Source: Luteibacter sp.
Lineage (GTDB): Bacteria > Pseudomonadota > Gammaproteobacteria > Xanthomonadales > Rhodanobacteraceae
Assembly: GCF_009912395.1 (NCBI RefSeq)
Contig: NZ_WNDO01000031.1
Span: 1 to 64,000, forward strand
Reading direction: 5' to 3'
DNA length: 64,000 nt
Made by a program: the position numbers and the translations under genes. A model generated the notes under the pieces. It was not told the origin of the DNA, did no database searches, and was given only the letters and a program-made list of their open reading frames with translations. This document shows, one piece after another, positions 18,153-27,185 of the stretch. Position 1 is the stretch's first letter; every line of letters starts with the position of its first letter.

Positions 18153-20015
18153 TCAGTCCAGGCCGTTCCAGCGATGCTTTTCGGCCATCGCGAGCGCGAG
18201 CTTAGGACTGCGACGGGCCACACGCTCGCTCTTTTCGCGTTCGGCGCGGATCGCCGGCCATTCGGCGAGATAGGCGTCGAGGATCGCCTTGTCGCTGGTA
18301 TAGCGAGCGATCGATTCCGGCGTAGCCGAGCGCAGGGCCACGGCGCCGTTGTAGCCGCCGAACCCCTGGGTGGCGCAGATCGCGCCGCCGTTGGCGTTGC
18401 CCGGCGAGGGCTCGGCCTGGAGATGGAAGTGGCTGGCCACTTCGGCGAGATCCGGATCGAGGCGACGCAGGGTCGGCACGCCGGGCGCCTTGCGACCCAG
18501 CACGTACTGGAGAGCCTGAGACAGCGCCTTGAGGCCGGTCTCGCCCATGGTATGGCCGTCGCCAACCGCCTTGGGCGTGCCGACGAAGAGCTTCGGCGGT
18601 TCGCCGTCGAGGCCCTGGCGCTGCGCGGCGCCACGTAGCGCGGCCAGTGCGGTACCGAGGTCGGTCTTGGAATTGGTGCGCGTACCGGTGGCGTGCGCGG
18701 CGAGGTACTGGAAGTCCGCCACCCCGTAGCCGTGACCCTGGTGAGCCATGTCCAGCGCCTGCACGAGCGCGTTTTCACCACCGAAGCCGACACCGGCAAA
18801 GTGTGCCTTGCCGCCGGCTTCGGCGCTCTGGCCCCAGCCGACGATGATCGAGGTGATGTCGAGCTTGTTGCGCAGCGCGAAGTCGAGCGTGGTCACCAGC
18901 AGGCCGGAGCCGCCATGGCCGACCACCGTGCCGTCGGCGTCGATGTCAAACGGCGCCAGCGAATCGTGCACGGTGCGCTCGTCGTCGCCGTGCGCGGCGT
19001 TCTTGGCGGCCAGCTTGTCGCCGGTCATCAGCGCACCGCCACCGAAGGCCTCGAGGATGCCGAAGCGTGGCTGCAGGGCCGCGTCGGCCGCCGTCAGCAG
19101 GACCATCTGCGGCTTCTGGAAGCCCGGGTAGTCGAACAACAGCTGCGGGGCGATATCGGCAAGGGCGATGAGGCTCGACGCGCACGCGCCGACAGCCGTC
19201 ATGGGCGCCTGCGGCACGCGCATGAAGCCGACGTCGTCCGAGCGAAGCGATTCGCGCAGTTCGGGGTTCTTCAGCACGCGGCTGATGCTGTATGCCGGCG
19301 ACAACATGGTGGAGACAAGAGCCGGGCCGTGCGAACCCAGCGAGTGCGCGAGGCGCACCGCGAAGGTGTCCTTCGGGAAACCGCCCTCGGGCAGCGGCGC
19401 GTCGGGACGCAGCCACTGGCCAAGCGCTTCCTGACCGCCGAACGCCGTGGCGGCCGCCACGCGGAAACCGAACGGATTGGACACCAGCTCCGACAGCGGA
19501 CGCGGCAGGCCGGCAAGCGCGCCGAGCGCACCGTAGGCGAACAACTGCGCCTGCAGTGAGGGGCTGAGCAACGGATCGTCCTGGAACAGGCCGTGCATGT
19601 CCTTGAGCTTCGAGCCACGGATGTCCTCGTAGCGAAGACCGGCAAGGCGACGCAGGCCGACGGTTTCCAGGTCGTGCGGCAGCGGCGCCGCAATGTCGGT
19701 GACCACGCGCGGCGCCAGCTCACGGACGTGGGGCACATGGCGGATGCCGCTGCCACTGAGCAGGGCATCGCCATGCAGGCGCTTGAGCTCGTCGAGCGTG
19801 ACCGGCTGGCCGGCATGCTCACCGGTACCCCAGCGCATACCGTCGGCGGCGCTTGCCGCTTCCGGGTCGATCTCGACCAGTCCCGCGTCGAACGCCGCCA
19901 GCGGCAGGAATTCCTCGGACTGGGCCACGCGGGCCTGGTAGGTTTCCGTGGAACCCACCGCCGAGATGGTGCAGGCGGTACCGACGGTGACGAGGACTTG
20001 GTCGCTTCTCAACAT
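18153..20015 (-). CDS. fabY: FabY-type beta-ketoacyl-ACP synthase
   Basis: The 620-residue protein has the Cys-His-His triad of decarboxylating ketoacyl synthases: VGACASSL (Cys278), HATGTRTNSKTD (active His) and GHTMGETGLKAL (active His). At about 620 residues, with a 200-residue N-terminal extension before the thiolase core, it matches FabY of Pseudomonas (about 635 residues), which condenses acetyl-CoA with malonyl-ACP to start fatty acid synthesis; FabB/FabF are only about 410 residues. The FabY naming is from length and overall layout, not an alignment. The start at 20015 (MLRSDQVLVTVG) is chosen for the conserved beginning, though no strong ribosome binding site is visible. The upstream stretch is A/T-rich and likely holds the promoter. 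Confidence 0.72.
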   Translation of the reverse strand: MLRSDQVLVTVGTACTISAVGSTETYQARVAQSEEFLPLAAFDAGLVEIDPEAASAADGMRWGTGEHAGQPVTLDELKRLHGDALLSGSGIRHVPHVRELAPRVVTDIAAPLPHDLETVGLRRLAGLRYEDIRGSKLKDMHGLFQDDPLLSPSLQAQLFAYGALGALAGLPRPLSELVSNPFGFRVAAATAFGGQEALGQWLRPDAPLPEGGFPKDTFAVRLAHSLGSHGPALVSTMLSPAYSISRVLKNPELRESLRSDDVGFMRVPQAPMTAVGACASSLIALADIAPQLLFDYPGFQKPQMVLLTAADAALQPRFGILEAFGGGALMTGDKLAAKNAAHGDDERTVHDSLAPFDIDADGTVVGHGGSGLLVTTLDFALRNKLDITSIIVGWGQSAEAGGKAHFAGVGFGGENALVQALDMAHQGHGYGVADFQYLAAHATGTRTNSKTDLGTALAALRGAAQRQGLDGEPPKLFVGTPKAVGDGHTMGETGLKALSQALQYVLGRKAPGVPTLRRLDPDLAEVASHFHLQAEPSPGNANGGAICATQGFGGYNGAVALRSATPESIARYTSDKAILDAYLAEWPAIRAEREKSERVARRSPKLALAMAEKHRWNGLD

Positions 20016-20105
20016 ATTCGGGCAATGACCGGTAAAGGCTAAAGGCGAAGTATAGAAGTATGACGGCCATCGCGGGACCCGGCGACGCGGCAAACCCGTC
20101 AGCGC

Positions 20106-20137
20106 CAACGAATTTTTGCTATCTCGTTGATTCGTTG
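20106..20137. promoter_or_regulatory. Inverted repeat in the A/T-rich region upstream of fabY
   Basis: CAACGAAT (20106-20113) and ATTCGTTG (20130-20137) form 8-base inverted arms around 16 bases. The surrounding 20040-20173 is much richer in A and T than the rest of the window. The site is 90 bases upstream of the fabY-like start and 37 bases past the stop of the protease gene. It may be an operator for the synthase gene or part of the protease terminator; the sequence does not decide. Confidence 0.3.
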
Positions 20138-20173
20138 GTGTTTGATTTTATTGAAAAAGCAAGGGCTCCATCG

Positions 20174-21640
20174 TCAGTGCCGGTCCTTGGCGAGCACGAT
20201 GTCGCGGATCCATGCCTGCACGGCCGCCGTATCGCCGATATCGCCCTCGAAGCGCAGCATGGGTTTCTGGGGCTCGTTGTCGTTGCGCTCGCGTCCATCG
20301 CGGGTCATGGTCGGCACGCCGATCGTCCCATTGCCGCTGGGCAGTCGGGTGGCCAACGCCGTGCCAGTCCGGGAGTCGACGAAGGTCTCGGTGCCGATCT
20401 GGAGCACGCCGGGAAAACGCTTGAGCTCATCGACAAAGCCGATGCAGGCGCTGCCACAGCCGTAATCGGTGAGGACCAGCACCCGGGCATGCACCGGATT
20501 GGCGGGCTCCGTCGCGGGCCTGGGCACGCGATGGAAATTGGGCAGCTGTATGAAGCGATCGCCACGGGCCTTGGCCGCGGCGATCAGGCGATCCTCGGTG
20601 CCATCGTCGGGCGGCGTGTCGCGAGGCGGCGCCGAAGGCGCGTTGTCGCCTGTCTCCGGCGGCTGGGGATCCTGTCCTTCTTGCTTGTCCAGTCGGTACA
20701 CGGGATCAATTTGCATGCGCGCCCTGGCGTAGTAATCGGTGTACGCATCGCCATACAGCGAGCGCAGCACACCCATGAACCACTCGTAGGGGCCGCCGCC
20801 ATTGCCGCGCACGTCGAAGACGATCACCGCTTTGTCCCTTAGCGACGGCGCCTGCCGGAACAGCGCTTCGAACGCGTCCGATTCCTTGCGGTTCAAGGGA
20901 TCGAAATTGCCCAGCTTTACCCAGGCGCCATCGTTCCCGAAGGGCGTCACCGAGACATCTCTGCCTGGCTCGGGAGTGGCGTGCTCCACGCGCTGCGCCA
21001 GATCGCTGCCTGCGATCCCATGCCACGCCAGATCCATGTCCTTGCCGCCCACGACGCAACGTACCGGCCGCTTGACGAAAGGGCTGCCTGCGTCGCGAAA
21101 GATCAGTGGCGCCGCACGCAACCGCGTGGACTCCAAGCCGGGAATGATGCCCTCGTAAGGTGCGATGCGTTGCGACCAGTCGACAAGCGATGCGCCGTCA
21201 CACGAGGAAATCTCGGTACCGTCCGGCACGCTCGTCAGTTTTGACTGCGCAGCGACGAAACGACCGCCGCGGTAGACCGCGATGAAGCCGGGCCATTGGA
21301 ATCGCGTCTGAGTCAGCTTGAACGAAATGTAGGCGTGGGCATCGTCGAACGTCGAGAAGAAGTGCTTCATCGCTTGCCGATAGCCTTCGAAGCTATCGAC
21401 CTGCTTCAAGTCGCCATCCGCCTGTCGCCGGGCTTTGGCGAGGACGGCAGAAAACGCTTTCGGATCGGGATAGACCGCGAGAATGTCGTGGCCCTTGAAC
21501 CAGTCGATGGCGAAATCGATGTCCTTGTCCGCCATGGCGGCCCAACCCTGGTAGATCGGACGCGGCGCCTTCGGGGCGGGGGAAGTGGCGTGGCTTGCAG
21601 TGGCGAGAGCGATCGAAAGCACGATGACGGATTTCGCCAT
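20174..21640 (-). CDS. Secreted S41-family (tail-specific type) peptidase
   Basis: A 488-residue protein with a signal peptide (MAKSVIVLSIALATASHA). The C-terminal two thirds hold an S41 core: VIVFDVRGNGGG, then DYGCGSACIGFVDEL with the probable catalytic Ser, and a GTETFVDSRTGTA segment. No clear PDZ domain is seen. A long Pro/Asp/Thr-rich insert (DPQPPETGDNAPSAPPRDTPPDD in pieces) separates the two core parts. S41 enzymes are serine proteases that cleave near C-termini; a periplasmic or secreted role is likely. An upstream ATG at 21697 would add a longer N-region to the signal peptide and cannot be excluded. The gene may be co-transcribed with the secreted protein at 21856-23067. Confidence 0.75.
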   Translation of the reverse strand: MAKSVIVLSIALATASHATSPAPKAPRPIYQGWAAMADKDIDFAIDWFKGHDILAVYPDPKAFSAVLAKARRQADGDLKQVDSFEGYRQAMKHFFSTFDDAHAYISFKLTQTRFQWPGFIAVYRGGRFVAAQSKLTSVPDGTEISSCDGASLVDWSQRIAPYEGIIPGLESTRLRAAPLIFRDAGSPFVKRPVRCVVGGKDMDLAWHGIAGSDLAQRVEHATPEPGRDVSVTPFGNDGAWVKLGNFDPLNRKESDAFEALFRQAPSLRDKAVIVFDVRGNGGGPYEWFMGVLRSLYGDAYTDYYARARMQIDPVYRLDKQEGQDPQPPETGDNAPSAPPRDTPPDDGTEDRLIAAAKARGDRFIQLPNFHRVPRPATEPANPVHARVLVLTDYGCGSACIGFVDELKRFPGVLQIGTETFVDSRTGTALATRLPSGNGTIGVPTMTRDGRERNDNEPQKPMLRFEGDIGDTAAVQAWIRDIVLAKDRH

Positions 21641-21855
21641 GACTTTGAACGACGAGGCAATGCGTGTGATCGGAGAAATGGAGGGATGACGAGGCATGAG
21701 CGTGTCGAGGCCTTGGCGATGGAATACCGCCATCTCGCAAGGACCATGCCATCCCCAGGTAGCGCCGCGCCGGGGCCTACGGCGCCGGGCGACTGTCCGC
21801 GGACGTCCGCCGCGGACGTTATTTCACAACCAGCCCCATGAACGGCGAGCGCGGC

Positions 21856-23067
21856 CTAAGGCCGCGCGCTGCCCAATGGGAACGGTTTGGCCACGCGCGT
21901 ATCGACACCCGGATACCCGATGCGCTCCATGGCCGAACCATCCCAGCGATCGATTGCCATGTCAGGCAGGCGCAAGTCGTCCGTCGCATGCGGCACGATG
22001 TTGGATGGGGAAGCGACGGAGAACACGTAATGCCGCCCCTTTGCGGTAACCAGCGAAATGGGGACGACGACATCCGTCACCGGTGATGATACGACCTTGT
22101 ATGCGCCTGCCTCCTCGGTCAGCCACACCTGGACATGAGCCTTCCAACGACAGGCTTTGTTGTTCTCGCCGGCGACGATCGTCATCAGGTCGACGAGCAG
22201 TAATGGTGCACCGTCGGAGGGTTTTGCTTCCAGCGCGCGTAGGGTTCCGCCCGCTGCCACATAGTCGCGCCAGGAGGCGTTCACGGTAAGCGACTTCTTC
22301 ACGCGATCGAGGCTCACGGGATCGGGTAGGACGGAGTCATAGCATGGTCTTTGCTGCTTCGCATCGGCCACCAGGCGGCCGATGCGGTTCTGCCAGGCCG
22401 GGCGGGATATCGCCCATAGTTCCTCGTCGAGCGCGTTCTCCGCCTTGCCACGCGCTTTTGCATCAAGTTCACGAAAGGCGACAGTTCTTGCCGCAGGATC
22501 CGTCGTGACGACGGCACGCTGCGATGCAGAAGAGGCTATCGTCGTACCGCATGCGGAGGCTGCTACCGCATATGCCAGCCCCGATGCGGGGTATTCGGCT
22601 CGATCGGTATCGTTGAAGGCTGCGGACGCCCCCATGATTTGCAGCGGCTTTCCATCGCAAAACCATGTGGTCCGGGCAAGCCCTGCGTCGTTGAAACCCG
22701 AGGCGGCCGCGGCCACCTTGATCGAACACGCTACCCGGGCGTGGGAAGCTCCTGCGTAGCAGGCGCGAAGGGCCGAACCGTAGACCCCAGGCGTGTCCCG
22801 ATCGTCGGGATGGCCGACCCCATGAAAGCGCCCTCCCTCCCAGCGTCCGACTGGAATCAGTTCGGCATAGGGTCGCTGTAATGGCTTGCCAGGGCCGGGA
22901 GCATCCGGACTGTCGTCAAAGGGCATGTCACCGACAAGCGTCGTAAATCGGCCCAGGGAGTAAACACCGATATACGTGGATCCTTCCACGTCAGTGCGGG
23001 CCACGCAGGGCCCCGTAACCAGGGCGATGCACATGGCGATGACGCGATATATCGAGAAAAGAATCAT
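21856..23067 (-). CDS. Secreted protein of unknown function
   Basis: A 403-residue protein with an N-terminal signal sequence (about residues 1-23, ending CVA). No family is recognised. It contains eight or more cysteines in the mature part (for example RACYAGASHARVACS and AASACGTT), which suggests disulphides in the periplasm or outside the cell. A GAGGACG site precedes the start. The stop codon lies inside a GCGCGGCC-TAA-GGCCGCGC palindrome (21849-21867) that may end transcription. It is followed on the same strand by the S41 protease after about 215 bases. Confidence 0.6.
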   Translation of the reverse strand: MILFSIYRVIAMCIALVTGPCVARTDVEGSTYIGVYSLGRFTTLVGDMPFDDSPDAPGPGKPLQRPYAELIPVGRWEGGRFHGVGHPDDRDTPGVYGSALRACYAGASHARVACSIKVAAAASGFNDAGLARTTWFCDGKPLQIMGASAAFNDTDRAEYPASGLAYAVAASACGTTIASSASQRAVVTTDPAARTVAFRELDAKARGKAENALDEELWAISRPAWQNRIGRLVADAKQQRPCYDSVLPDPVSLDRVKKSLTVNASWRDYVAAGGTLRALEAKPSDGAPLLLVDLMTIVAGENNKACRWKAHVQVWLTEEAGAYKVVSSPVTDVVVPISLVTAKGRHYVFSVASPSNIVPHATDDLRLPDMAIDRWDGSAMERIGYPGVDTRVAKPFPLGSARP

Positions 23068-23331
23068 GCTCGTCCTCTATGGGCGTGGTAAGTGTCGCGC
23101 TGCATTCGCCCTCGGTGAGCGTGCGCGTCGAGCGCGGCTCAGGGCCGCGCCTTACTCACTTGATTGCCCCCCTGTGCGAGCGACATTTTTGCATCCTCAT
23201 GGTGACGCGCCAAGTGCAGTCCAACGACGCTAAAATCCCGGCTCGGACCGCCAGGCAGGTGGCCCGTAACTAACGGGAAAAACCATGAAGAGAGACGGAC
23301 TTCATTCGATGGTGATCGAACAGGTGTCCCA

Positions 23332-23748
23332 GTGAGGAGCATGCGGCCGCTCTTGGCCTTGTTCCTCGGGTTGCTCGCCGCAGCGCCAGTCGTTGCGCGC
23401 CGTGCCGAGTCGATACCAACGCTTGCGACACGGCTGCTGGAAAGTCCGGTGGCGGACGATCCTGTCCAGGCGTGGGCGACGGCGGAGGCGCTTGCCCGGC
23501 TGAAGCAGGCGCTCGTGGCGGAGCAATTCAAGAACTATCTCGTCGTACGCGATGTCGACCGCCTGCTTGGCGGCCTGCCGTTGTCGCTCGCTATCGCGTC
23601 GCATGGCCCGGCACACGCCAAGGGCGTAGCCGATGGATCCGGGCTTTATCTACTCGCCGTGTTCGTGAATCTCGTCTTCCTGTTTGTCATGACGTTCCTC
23701 ACAGATCCCAAGCCCTCCCGACGGAGGCGTGCGCCCCCGCCTTTGTGA
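23332..23748 (+). CDS. Small membrane-anchored periplasmic protein, unknown
   Basis: A 138-residue protein with an N-terminal signal-like helix (MRPLLALFLGLLAAAPVVA) and a second hydrophobic segment near the C-terminus (about 105-123, LYLLAVFVNLVFLFVMTFL) followed by a basic SRRRRAPPP tail. No family is recognised. The start is a GTG at 23332; an ATG at 23341 is also possible but its ribosome site would be too close. Its last 50 bases overlap the 3' end of the convergent LysR gene. Confidence 0.5.
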   Translation: MRSMRPLLALFLGLLAAAPVVARRAESIPTLATRLLESPVADDPVQAWATAEALARLKQALVAEQFKNYLVVRDVDRLLGGLPLSLAIASHGPAHAKGVADGSGLYLLAVFVNLVFLFVMTFLTDPKPSRRRRAPPPL

Positions 23749-24649
23749 GCGCCTGCGTCATCCATCGCATCGTCGGCTGGTTCATGAGGGGGGCGAGCGC
23801 GAGCATGCTGCACGTGAAAGGAGGCGTATCGATCGGCAGCTCGAACAACGTCAGCGCGGCGGTAGTTGCCGCACGCGATGCGAGCCGCTCAGGAAGCACG
23901 CCGATGATGTCGGTGCGTTCGATGACGAGGGGCAGGGCAAGGAAATTCGGCGCCGTGATCGCGACATGTCTGCTCAGGCCCTGGGCTTCGAGTACCTGAT
24001 GGATGTCACCGCGTGACTCGCCACCGGGCGAGACGACGGCATGCGGTAGCGCCATGAACGCGTCGAGCGACATGCGGCCCTTGCGAAGCGACGGGTGCTT
24101 CTTGCAGGCGACGCCGACGAAGCGATCCGTGAACAACGGCGTTCGCTGGACGCGCTCCGCCGTGATGCCCACGAAACCGCCCAGCGCGAAATCCAGTTCG
24201 CCGCGGTCCAGGCCATCGATCACCCGGGATGGATGGACGGTGACACAGCGTATCTCCACGCCGGGGGCATGGATGCGCAGGTCGGCCATGAGCGCAGGCA
24301 TCAGGGAGGCCATGGCGTAGTCGTGCGTGGCGACGGTGAAGGTCCGGCGAAGCGTCGCGGGATCGAAAGGGGCGGTCGGGCCGAGGACCTCGCGCAATCG
24401 GGCGAGCACGTCCGCCACGGGCTGGGCCAGTTCGCGTCCCCTTGGCGTGGGCTCGACGCCACGGGGATGCCGGACGAACAGGGGATCGTCGAACAACTGC
24501 CGGAGCCGGCCCAAGGCATGGCTGGTCGCGGATTGCGACAAGGACAGCCGAGTGGCGGCGCGCCCCACGTGCCGAGCCTCCATGAGGGCTTCGAAGACGA
24601 CCAGGAGGTTGAGGTCGATCCGACTCAAATCAATTTCATGCATCGACAT
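23699..24649 (-). CDS. LysR-family transcriptional regulator
   Basis: A 316-residue regulator. The N-terminal helix-turn-helix reads LVVFEALMEARHVGRAATRL then SLSQSATSHALGRLRQLFDDPLFVR, the standard LysR DNA-binding domain (about 10-65). The rest is a two-lobed co-inducer domain of usual length. It diverges from a flavin monooxygenase gene with 80 bases between the two starts, the classic arrangement for a LysR regulator of its neighbour. Starts at 24649 and 24643 are both possible. The 3' end overlaps the convergent small gene. Confidence 0.85.
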   Translation of the reverse strand: MSMHEIDLSRIDLNLLVVFEALMEARHVGRAATRLSLSQSATSHALGRLRQLFDDPLFVRHPRGVEPTPRGRELAQPVADVLARLREVLGPTAPFDPATLRRTFTVATHDYAMASLMPALMADLRIHAPGVEIRCVTVHPSRVIDGLDRGELDFALGGFVGITAERVQRTPLFTDRFVGVACKKHPSLRKGRMSLDAFMALPHAVVSPGGESRGDIHQVLEAQGLSRHVAITAPNFLALPLVIERTDIIGVLPERLASRAATTAALTLFELPIDTPPFTCSMLALAPLMNQPTMRWMTQALTKAGAHASVGRAWDL

Positions 24650-24729
24650 GCTGCATATATACCATTGGATCGATCGCGGGCCGATCGCTACCTTTCGTTG
24701 CCGATACCTGTCGAGCAAGGAGCCATCGC

Positions 24730-26226
24730 GTGATCCATGACGTCATCATCGCCGGAGCGGGCCCGGTCGGACTCTTCCTCGCCTGCGAACTCCGACTGGG
24801 AGGGCTCTCCGTCCTGCTGCTGGAGCGCGAGGCGACCCCGGCGTCGCCTTGGAAGAACGCCCCGTTCGGCACCCGCGGCCTGACGGTGCCGACCGTCTCG
24901 GCTTTCCGGAATCGTGGTTTGCTGGACGAGCTCGTCGCGGCGCAAGCCCCCATTGAGGATGGCCGATCTCGCCAACTGGGTGGACATTTCGCGGGTATTC
25001 CCATCGACGACGACAAGGTCGATACCTCGGCATGGACCTGGCGCCTTCCGGACGATCCAAGCCAGGGCATGGCGACCGATATGGCCGCGGTAGAGGCCGT
25101 GCTAACCCGGCGTGCGATGGCACTCGGTGTCGAGATCCGTCGCGGTATGGCTGTCCAGGCCATGACATCCTCGCCCGATGATGTGCTCGTGGAAGCGGGT
25201 GGCTGCATCTTCCGAAGCCGCTGGCTGGTCGGTTGCGATGGCGGTCGCAGCGTCGTCCGCAAGCTGGCCGGCTTCGACGTCGTCGGCACCGAGCCGGGAT
25301 TCACCGGCTACTCCGCACAGGTGCAGCTGGCCAACCCGGAGGTGCTGCGCTCCGGGCGCATCCATACGGACACGGGCATGTACGTGCAATCGAGGCCGGG
25401 CACCATCGCCATGGTCGAGTTCGATGGCGGAGCCTTCCATCGCGGCGACGCGCTCACGATCGACCATGTACAGGCCGTCCTTCGCCGCGTCTCCGGAACG
25501 AATGTCACCCTGGAAGCGCTCGACGCCGCCACGACCTGGACCGACCGCGCCCGCCAGGTCACGAACTATCGCCGGGGCAGGGTACTGCTCGCGGGCGACG
25601 CTGCGCACATCCATTCGCCCTTGGGCGGCCAGGGTCTCAATCTCGGCCTGGGCGACGCGATGAACCTGGGATGGAAACTTGCCGCCACCGTGCGAGGCGA
25701 CGCGCCCGACGGCCTGCTCGACACGTACACGACGGAACGGCATCCCGTGGGCGCGGACGTACTCGACCTGTCGCGAGCACAGGTCGCACTGATGCGTCCC
25801 GATCCCGGAAGTCGCGCACTGGGCGGCATACTTCGCGACCTCATCGGTACCCGGGATGGCGCCACGTACTTCGCGGAACGTATGCGTGGGTTGTCCGTGC
25901 GCTACGACCTCGGTCAACCGCATCCGCTTGTCGGTCGCAGCGTGCCTGATCTGCCGTTAGCCGATGGACAGTCGATCCATGATCTTCTCGCTAACGGTAA
26001 GGGTGTCTTCGTCGATGGCGCGAACGATCCCGTGCTTCGACGGATGAGCGCACGATTCGAAAGCCGTCTCACCTATACGACAGGTGAGACGGCCTCCCAG
26101 CGTGAGCTCTCCACCTTACTCATTCGACCGGACGGCATCGTGGCGTGGGTCGGTGACGATCGGCTCGCGCCGGATAGCGTAGGGCAGGTCCTCTGCCGGT
26201 GGTTCGGGGCTGGTGAGGCTACTTGA
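24730..26226 (+). CDS. FAD-dependent aromatic monooxygenase (group A type)
   Basis: A 498-residue flavoprotein with GAGPVG (9-14, ADP-binding Rossmann), a DG motif in GCDGGRS (170-171) and GDAAHIHSP (289-297), the three marks of the PheA/TfdB/UbiH-type hydroxylases. A C-terminal thioredoxin-like extension (about 395-498), as in phenol hydroxylase and rifampicin monooxygenase, is present, with RPDGIVAWVGD near the end. These enzymes hydroxylate aromatic compounds with NAD(P)H and O2. The GTG start is backed by AAGGAG eight bases upstream. The adjacent divergent LysR gene is the probable regulator. Substrate unknown. Confidence 0.82.
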   Translation: MIHDVIIAGAGPVGLFLACELRLGGLSVLLLEREATPASPWKNAPFGTRGLTVPTVSAFRNRGLLDELVAAQAPIEDGRSRQLGGHFAGIPIDDDKVDTSAWTWRLPDDPSQGMATDMAAVEAVLTRRAMALGVEIRRGMAVQAMTSSPDDVLVEAGGCIFRSRWLVGCDGGRSVVRKLAGFDVVGTEPGFTGYSAQVQLANPEVLRSGRIHTDTGMYVQSRPGTIAMVEFDGGAFHRGDALTIDHVQAVLRRVSGTNVTLEALDAATTWTDRARQVTNYRRGRVLLAGDAAHIHSPLGGQGLNLGLGDAMNLGWKLAATVRGDAPDGLLDTYTTERHPVGADVLDLSRAQVALMRPDPGSRALGGILRDLIGTRDGATYFAERMRGLSVRYDLGQPHPLVGRSVPDLPLADGQSIHDLLANGKGVFVDGANDPVLRRMSARFESRLTYTTGETASQRELSTLLIRPDGIVAWVGDDRLAPDSVGQVLCRWFGAGEAT

Positions 26227-27073
26227 TGTTCGACTCGTCGACGGGACAGGTTCCCCCCGAATGACCTGCCGGGCCATAGGCCCAGCGCAAGGCATCGGCT
26301 TGCGACGCGAGGTAGATCGTGTCGTGGTGTTCCTTCGGGCGCGGGACATATGTCCAGTTCAATCCGCTCGACGCCTGCTTCTTAAGGATCGTGGCGAGTT
26401 TCGCCGTATCGGCTGGAATCTGGTCTTCGTCGGCGGAGGTGAGGTAGATACGTCGTGTCGCGCTCTTGCCATGAAGAAGGCCTGGCGCTTCACCGAGAAG
26501 ACGGGCGTCGTTCCACCACAGGCTGGGGCTGATGGCGATGACGGTGTCGAAGAGATCCGGCTGGCGAAGGAAGCTCTCCACCGAGAACAGGCCCGCGAGC
26601 GATTCGCCGATGATGCCGCGGTGCGCGTTGACGCGATAGCGCTTCTCGATGGCGGGGACCAGCTCCTTGGCAATGAAGTCGCGGAATGCGGCTGAGCCTC
26701 CGACGTGGGGCGCGATGTCCTTGTCGGACGCGACCTGGATCGGACCGGTCATGTCACGGCGCCGCTGCGTGTTTTCGATGCCGACCACGATGAGGGGCTG
26801 GATCTCGCCCTTGCGAATGGCGCTATCGACGGCCTCGACCACATGGGGAAAATCTTCCTGCACGCCGCCGTCCGGCATGTAGAGGATGGGGTAAGGCCCC
26901 TTGCAGGTTTCGTAGCCAGGCGGCTTGTACACGTTGATATGGCGCACCTCCGCAGGACGCGACGCCTGGAGGGTAAAGGCGTCGTGTGCCGGGGCCGGTG
27001 CGGTGGTGTCGCCGAAAGCGGAAGCGCTGGCAAGCATCGCCCATGCCGGCACGAGGAATCGCGTTACGCGCAT
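26219..27073 (-). CDS. Secreted alpha/beta-hydrolase esterase (IroE/Fes-like)
   Basis: A 284-residue protein with a signal peptide (about 1-21, ending AFG) and an esterase-D/enterochelin-esterase domain (putative esterase family). The nucleophile elbow is GESLAG (Ser158), and a late PKEHHD segment supplies the likely His. Members cleave siderophore esters, S-formylglutathione or acyl chains; a secreted form next to no siderophore genes leaves the substrate open. It converges on the monooxygenase, the two stops overlapping by eight bases. Confidence 0.75.
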   Translation of the reverse strand: MRVTRFLVPAWAMLASASAFGDTTAPAPAHDAFTLQASRPAEVRHINVYKPPGYETCKGPYPILYMPDGGVQEDFPHVVEAVDSAIRKGEIQPLIVVGIENTQRRRDMTGPIQVASDKDIAPHVGGSAAFRDFIAKELVPAIEKRYRVNAHRGIIGESLAGLFSVESFLRQPDLFDTVIAISPSLWWNDARLLGEAPGLLHGKSATRRIYLTSADEDQIPADTAKLATILKKQASSGLNWTYVPRPKEHHDTIYLASQADALRWAYGPAGHSGGTCPVDESNIK

Positions 27074-27149
27074 GGCACGTCCTTGATGAGGTGGGCCGAC
27101 CAGACTATCGCGTAACGCCGTTTACGGGCAGGTGGGCCGAGATCGCATC

Positions 27150-27179
27150 GAGGCGTGCCGCCATGCGGCGGCACGCCTC
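27150..27179. terminator. Strong hairpin after the neprosin-type gene
   Basis: GAGGCGTGCCGCC (27150-27162) pairs with GGCGGCACGCCTC (27167-27179), a perfect 13-base stem with a 4-base ATGC loop, seven bases past the stop of the minus-strand protease gene. No T run follows on that strand. Confidence 0.55.
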
Positions 27180-27185
27180 GCCGAT

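Noticed and set aside
18693..19559. A 288-codon plus-strand frame inside the FabY-like gene
   Set aside because: Antisense shadow of a gene with clear catalytic motifs; rich in Arg, Gly and His without structure.
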